A program made the position numbers and the translations under genes. Of a DNA stretch of 64,000 nt, positions 60,787 to 64,000 are shown one piece after another. Numbering within the stretch: position 1 is the stretch's first letter; the number at the start of each line of letters is the position of its first letter. The stretch covers positions 1,302,001-1,366,000 of the forward strand of contig CBDAQB010000003.1 in assembly GCA_965198825.1 (NCBI GenBank), given 5' to 3'. Under the pieces are notes generated by a model. It saw only the letters and a program-made list of their open reading frames with translations, made no database searches and had not been told where the DNA came from. The stretch comes from BOG-908 sp965198825 (GTDB lineage Bacteria; Pseudomonadota; Alphaproteobacteria; Acetobacterales; Acetobacteraceae).

Positions 60787-62585
60787 GCCCGCGCCTCGAT
60801 CTCCTGGAGCGTCGGCAGCATCGCGCTTAATGTTTCGATCCGGCAAGCATCGAGCGATTCCACCCAAGGCAGTTCAGCGAGCACACGCACCCGCCCATGC
60901 CTTTCGATGTCAGCGCGATTCCCCGCATTCGGCGGCCCCACCAGCACCACCCCAGCCACCACCACCCCACGCCCGCGCAAAGCCTCGAGCGACATCAAGG
61001 TATGATTGATCGTCCCGAGCGTGCTCCTGGCGACCAGGACAGCAGGCAACCCAAGCCGGCGCATGAGGTCGGCCATCGTGGCCCCACCCCCAAGCGGCAC
61101 CAGCACACCCCCCGCGCCCTCCACCACCAGCGGACGCTCCGAGCGCGGCAGAACGAAATCACCAAGCCCCACCGACTCGCCTTCGAGAGCCGCAGCCGCC
61201 TCAGGCGACAGCGGCGCCATAAACCGGTGCCGCGGCGCATGCACCCGATCCCCAGCCAACCCTGCGAGCGCCAGCACGGTCGCCGTATCGTCGTCGCCGT
61301 CTGAGACACCCGTCTGCGCCGGCTTCCAGTAATCCGCGCCCAGCCGCTTCGCCAAACACGCGGCGACAACCGTCTTCCCGACGCCGGTATCCGTCCCCGT
61401 AACGAATACGCCGCGCGACCTCGGCCTCTCCTGAGCCGCCGCCCGCCGCTCCAACGGCCGCGTCGCCACCAGCGCATCGATCAGCATCCCGATATCCGCG
61501 TCCGAATGCCCAGCCGACAACCCAAGCCGAAGCCGGCTCGTCCCCCTCGGCACGGTCGGCGGCCTGATCGCAATCGCCAGCACGCCCCGCTCGCGCAGCG
61601 CCGCGGCCCAGCCGAGCGCCTCCCTCTCACCGCCGACGATCGCCGGCACGATCTGCGTGCTCGACTCCCCCGTATCGATCCCCGCCTCAGCCAGCGCCCC
61701 ACGCACACGCGCCGCCGACTGCATCAGCCGCGCCCGCGCCTCATCCATCCCAGGCACCAGATCCAATGCCGCGTCGATCGCGCCAAGCATCGGCGGCGGC
61801 AGGGCGGTCGTATGGATGAACCCGGAGCACGCATTCACCAGCCAGTCGCACAGCGCCCGGCTCCCCGCCACATAAGCGCCGAACCCACCCAGCGCCTTGC
61901 TGAACGTCCCCATGACGAGATCCACGCCGGCAACCCCGCACGACAGCCCCATGCCGCCACGCCCGAGCACCCCCGTCGCATGCGCCTCGTCGAGATACAG
62001 AAAAGCCCCGAACCGCCCCGCGATCTCCGCCAGCGCCGGAACATCCGCCCGGTCGCCATCCATGGAAAACACGCTCTCCGTCACGATGAACCGCCGCCCC
62101 GGCCGCTCCGCCGACGCCTCCAGCAGCTCCACCAAATGCCCCAGATCGTTATGCCTGAACCGTATCTGCGGCACCCCCGCCGCCGCACACCCATGATGCA
62201 AGCTCGCGTGGATCAGCCGATCCGTGAAAACCAAAGGCGCCGGTCCAGGCAACCGCAACAACGCAGCCAGCACCCCCGCATTCGCCTGCCACCCCGACGC
62301 GAAAAGCAACGCCGCCTCGGTCCCCTTCAATCGCGCAAGCTTTGCCTCGACCTGCTCATGCAATTCGAGCGTGCCCACCACAAGCCGCGAAGCCCGAGCC
62401 CCCGTCCCATGACTCGCCGCCCACTCCCGCGCCCGCCCGATCAGCAACGGATGCCGCGCCAGCCCCAAATAATCGTTGCTGGACACATCGATCTTCGCAA
62501 TCGCCGCGGGCGCGATTGAGCGCCGCAGGCCTTTCGCCTGAAGGTCATCCAGAACGTCGGAAAAGATCGCGTCTAGACGGGACAT
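60783..62585 (-). CDS. bioF-bioD: Fused 8-amino-7-oxononanoate synthase and dethiobiotin synthetase
   Basis: A 600-residue two-enzyme protein of biotin synthesis. Residues about 1-385 are BioF (pimeloyl thioester + alanine to KAPA): SSNDYLGLARHP, GTGARASRLVVGTLELHEQ, LYLDEAHATGVLG, and the PLP Lys230 in GTFSKALGGFGAY. Residues about 391-600 are BioD (DAPA + CO2 + ATP to dethiobiotin): P-loop GTDTGVGKT at 397-405, DYWKPAQTG and VEGAGGVLVPLG. The intermediate enzyme BioA and BioB are not in the window. A family A repeat lies upstream. Confidence 0.95.
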   Translation of the reverse strand: MSRLDAIFSDVLDDLQAKGLRRSIAPAAIAKIDVSSNDYLGLARHPLLIGRAREWAASHGTGARASRLVVGTLELHEQVEAKLARLKGTEAALLFASGWQANAGVLAALLRLPGPAPLVFTDRLIHASLHHGCAAAGVPQIRFRHNDLGHLVELLEASAERPGRRFIVTESVFSMDGDRADVPALAEIAGRFGAFLYLDEAHATGVLGRGGMGLSCGVAGVDLVMGTFSKALGGFGAYVAGSRALCDWLVNACSGFIHTTALPPPMLGAIDAALDLVPGMDEARARLMQSAARVRGALAEAGIDTGESSTQIVPAIVGGEREALGWAAALRERGVLAIAIRPPTVPRGTSRLRLGLSAGHSDADIGMLIDALVATRPLERRAAAQERPRSRGVFVTGTDTGVGKTVVAACLAKRLGADYWKPAQTGVSDGDDDTATVLALAGLAGDRVHAPRHRFMAPLSPEAAAALEGESVGLGDFVLPRSERPLVVEGAGGVLVPLGGGATMADLMRRLGLPAVLVARSTLGTINHTLMSLEALRGRGVVVAGVVLVGPPNAGNRADIERHGRVRVLAELPWVESLDACRIETLSAMLPTLQEIEARA

Positions 62586-62605
62586 GGCACCTGGGAAGAA
62601 AGGAC

Positions 62606-62714
62606 TTCTTTTTTGAGAAAAAGAAGCAAAAAACTTTTGCGACTTGAGGTCGTGCGCGAGGAAGTGCCGGGCTTAGAAATCCAGAAGTTTTTTTCTTCTT
62701 TTTTGGAAAAAGAA
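62606..62714. repeat. Family A paired-arm repeat, copy 10
   Basis: A full but diverged copy. Both arms have lost perfect symmetry (left TTCTTTTTTGAGAAAAAGAA, right TTCTTCTTTTTTGGAAAAAG). It lies between the lysR-type gene end and the bioF-bioD start, both minus strand. Confidence 0.9.
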
Positions 62715-62727
62715 GTCCTTCCTTGCC

Positions 62728-63618
62728 TTACGGCTGAGGCCGCTCCTGCAACCGAGCCAGCAGATAATCCCGGAACACCGCCACCCGCTTCGAATGCCGC
62801 AGCTCCTCCGGATAAACGAAGAAGCAATTCACCTTAGGCCGCGTAGCAGCAGGCAATAGCCGCGTCAGCCCATCCATCTCCGCCGTCATCCATCCGGGCA
62901 GTGCCCCGATCCCAAGTCCGGCGCGAATGGTCAGCGCCATGGACGAAAGGTTATTCACCTCCAGCACCGCGCGCCGCGGGGAGCCGGGTTTGCGTCCGGC
63001 CTCCGCCAGCCAGTTGATATCCGCGACCGGCGGATGGAAATCGCCGAACAGAATGAGCTTGTGCTTGTCGAGATCCTCGAGCGTCTGCGGCGTGCCGTGC
63101 TCGAGCAGATAGTCGGCCGAGGCGCAGATCACCCAATCGATTTCGATCAGATGCCGCTGAATCAGATCCGGCTGACGCGGCGCATGCATGCGAATGGCGA
63201 CATCCGCTTCGCGCATGGCGAGATCGAGATCGCCGTCGTCCAGCAGCAGGCTGACCGTCACCTCGGGATAAAGCTTGAGGAACTGCATGAGCCGCGGCGC
63301 GAGCCAGGTGCTGCCGAAGCCGACAGTCGTGGTGACTTTCAAGCGCCCGGCCGGCTTGTCGCGGCTTTCGGTGAGCAGCGCCTCCGTCATCGCAAGCTTG
63401 GCGAACACATCCCGCACCGTGCGGTTCAGCGCTTCGCCCTGCTCTGTCAGGATCAGCCCGCGCGCATGCCGATGAAACAGCGGCACCGAGAGGTTCTCCT
63501 CGAGCGCTGAAATCTGCCTGCTGACAGCCGACTGGCTGAGATTCAGAGTATCACCCGCATGCGTGAAACTGCCTGCCTCGGCAACCGCATGGAAAACCCG
63601 CAGCTTGTCCCAATCCAT
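62728..63618 (-). CDS. LysR-family transcriptional regulator
   Basis: A 296-residue LysR-type regulator. The winged helix-turn-helix occupies residues 1-60 (DWDKLRVFHAVAEAGSFTHA, then LNLSQSAVSRQISALEENL). The rest is a periplasmic-binding-protein-like effector domain. The start MDWDKLRVFHAVAEAGS belongs to a subgroup often found next to trxB. It begins 31 bp after the trxB stop on the same strand, so the two are probably one transcript. Effector and targets are not predictable; a redox link is inference. Confidence 0.93.
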   Translation of the reverse strand: MDWDKLRVFHAVAEAGSFTHAGDTLNLSQSAVSRQISALEENLSVPLFHRHARGLILTEQGEALNRTVRDVFAKLAMTEALLTESRDKPAGRLKVTTTVGFGSTWLAPRLMQFLKLYPEVTVSLLLDDGDLDLAMREADVAIRMHAPRQPDLIQRHLIEIDWVICASADYLLEHGTPQTLEDLDKHKLILFGDFHPPVADINWLAEAGRKPGSPRRAVLEVNNLSSMALTIRAGLGIGALPGWMTAEMDGLTRLLPAATRPKVNCFFVYPEELRHSKRVAVFRDYLLARLQERPQP

Positions 63619-63649
63619 CGTTCGTTCGACCTGCGGAAGAGGTGGCGCT

Positions 63650-64000
63650 TCAGGCCGCTTCCAAGGCAGACTCTGTCGCGTGTTCGGTTAGCCACTTTTC
63701 TGCTTCCAGTGCTGCCATGCAACCTGTTCCTGCGGCTGTGACGGCCTGGCGGTAAATCTTGTCCTGCACGTCGCCCGCCGCGAACACGCCCGGAACCGAC
63801 GTCCTGGTCGTTCCGGGCGCCGTCAGCACATAACCCTCTGCATCGAGATCGACCTTGCCCGCGAACACAGCAGTGTTCGGCGTATGCCCGATCGCGACGA
63901 AAACCCCGTCCACGTCCAGCCGGCTCGCCTGGTCCGTCTGGATGTTCCGCAGCGCCACGCCGGTGACCACGGCGGGCGTGCCGCCGCCGATAATTTCTTC
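63650..64000 (-). CDS. trxB: Thioredoxin reductase, C-terminal part (5' end outside window)
   Basis: The final 116 residues of thioredoxin reductase are visible; the start lies beyond base 64000. The segment includes LDVDGVFVAIGHTPNTAVF and VPGVFAAGDVQDKIYRQAV, the conserved C-terminal FAD-binding motif (GxFAAGDV). The CxxC redox site and NADPH domain would be in the missing part. TrxB passes electrons from NADPH to thioredoxin, here plausibly supporting msrB and msrC as in general physiology, not by operon. The LysR gene follows. Confidence 0.93.
   Translation of the reverse strand, partial: EEIIGGGTPAVVTGVALRNIQTDQASRLDVDGVFVAIGHTPNTAVFAGKVDLDAEGYVLTAPGTTRTSVPGVFAAGDVQDKIYRQAVTAAGTGCMAALEAEKWLTEHATESALEAA

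Noticed and set aside
3132..62714. Family A repeats as a CRISPR-like array
   Set aside because: Copies are kilobases apart, inverted within each element, have no regular spacers, and no cas genes are present.

Overview
The window is dense, high-GC chromosomal DNA from an alphaproteobacterium. A class I lysyl-tRNA synthetase, a carA-carB-greA block, a bamD-recN-ligA block, a lipA-COQ10 pair and a Fe-S DinG-type helicase fit Rhodospirillales, most likely Acetobacteraceae. The family-level placement is inference, because no rRNA gene is present. I found no tRNA, rRNA, CRISPR array, prophage or plasmid function. Gaps between genes are short (none over 300 bp), and many neighbouring genes share ATGA, GTGA or TAATG overlaps.

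Layout. 1-11.5 kb: a flavoprotein cut by the left edge, fumC, a PEBP-fold protein, an Fsr-like exporter, rsmA, hslV-hslU, a GGDEF/EAL protein, a small membrane protein, tadA, a class I amidotransferase and rluB. 12.2-19.2 kb: a polysaccharide locus (three glycosyltransferases, a polyprenyl-phosphate sugar-phosphate transferase, an AAA+ ATPase and a PEP-CTERM protein). 19.4-26.6 kb: a DUF2252 protein, a lipoprotein, and the coupled run uvrD-prmA-pepP-thioesterase. 26.7-32.2 kb, minus strand: bamD, recN, ligA and a short LOV photoreceptor. 32.2-40.1 kb: a glycine-rich protein, a TerB-like protein, a DinG-type helicase, then lysS overlapping an MprF-like gene. 40.2-47.6 kb: glgX and a four-gene glycan operon (split transketolase, epimerase-GT2 fusion, membrane GT-C). 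47.7-55.4 kb: msrB-msrC, ilvA, greA, carB, and carA with an N-terminal helix-turn-helix extension. 55.6-64 kb: lipA, a COQ10/RatA protein, an EF-hand protein, an IS630 element, a small XRE locus, a glycosyltransferase coupled to a bioF-bioD fusion, a LysR regulator, and trxB cut by the right edge.

The most striking non-genic signal is a dispersed element of about 110 bp (family A) at 12 places. It has two inverted A/T-rich arms of about 35 bp around a core of about 40 bp. Nearly every copy lies just past a gene end, two supply the last codons of a gene, one sits between divergent gene starts, one has a single arm, and one is split by the IS630 insertion. Two further paired-arm families (B and C) occupy other gene ends. 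The best candidates for new biology are the split-transketolase/epimerase-GT2/GT-C operon, the helix-turn-helix extension on CarA, the LOV protein behind recN-ligA, and the truncated MprF overlapping lysS.
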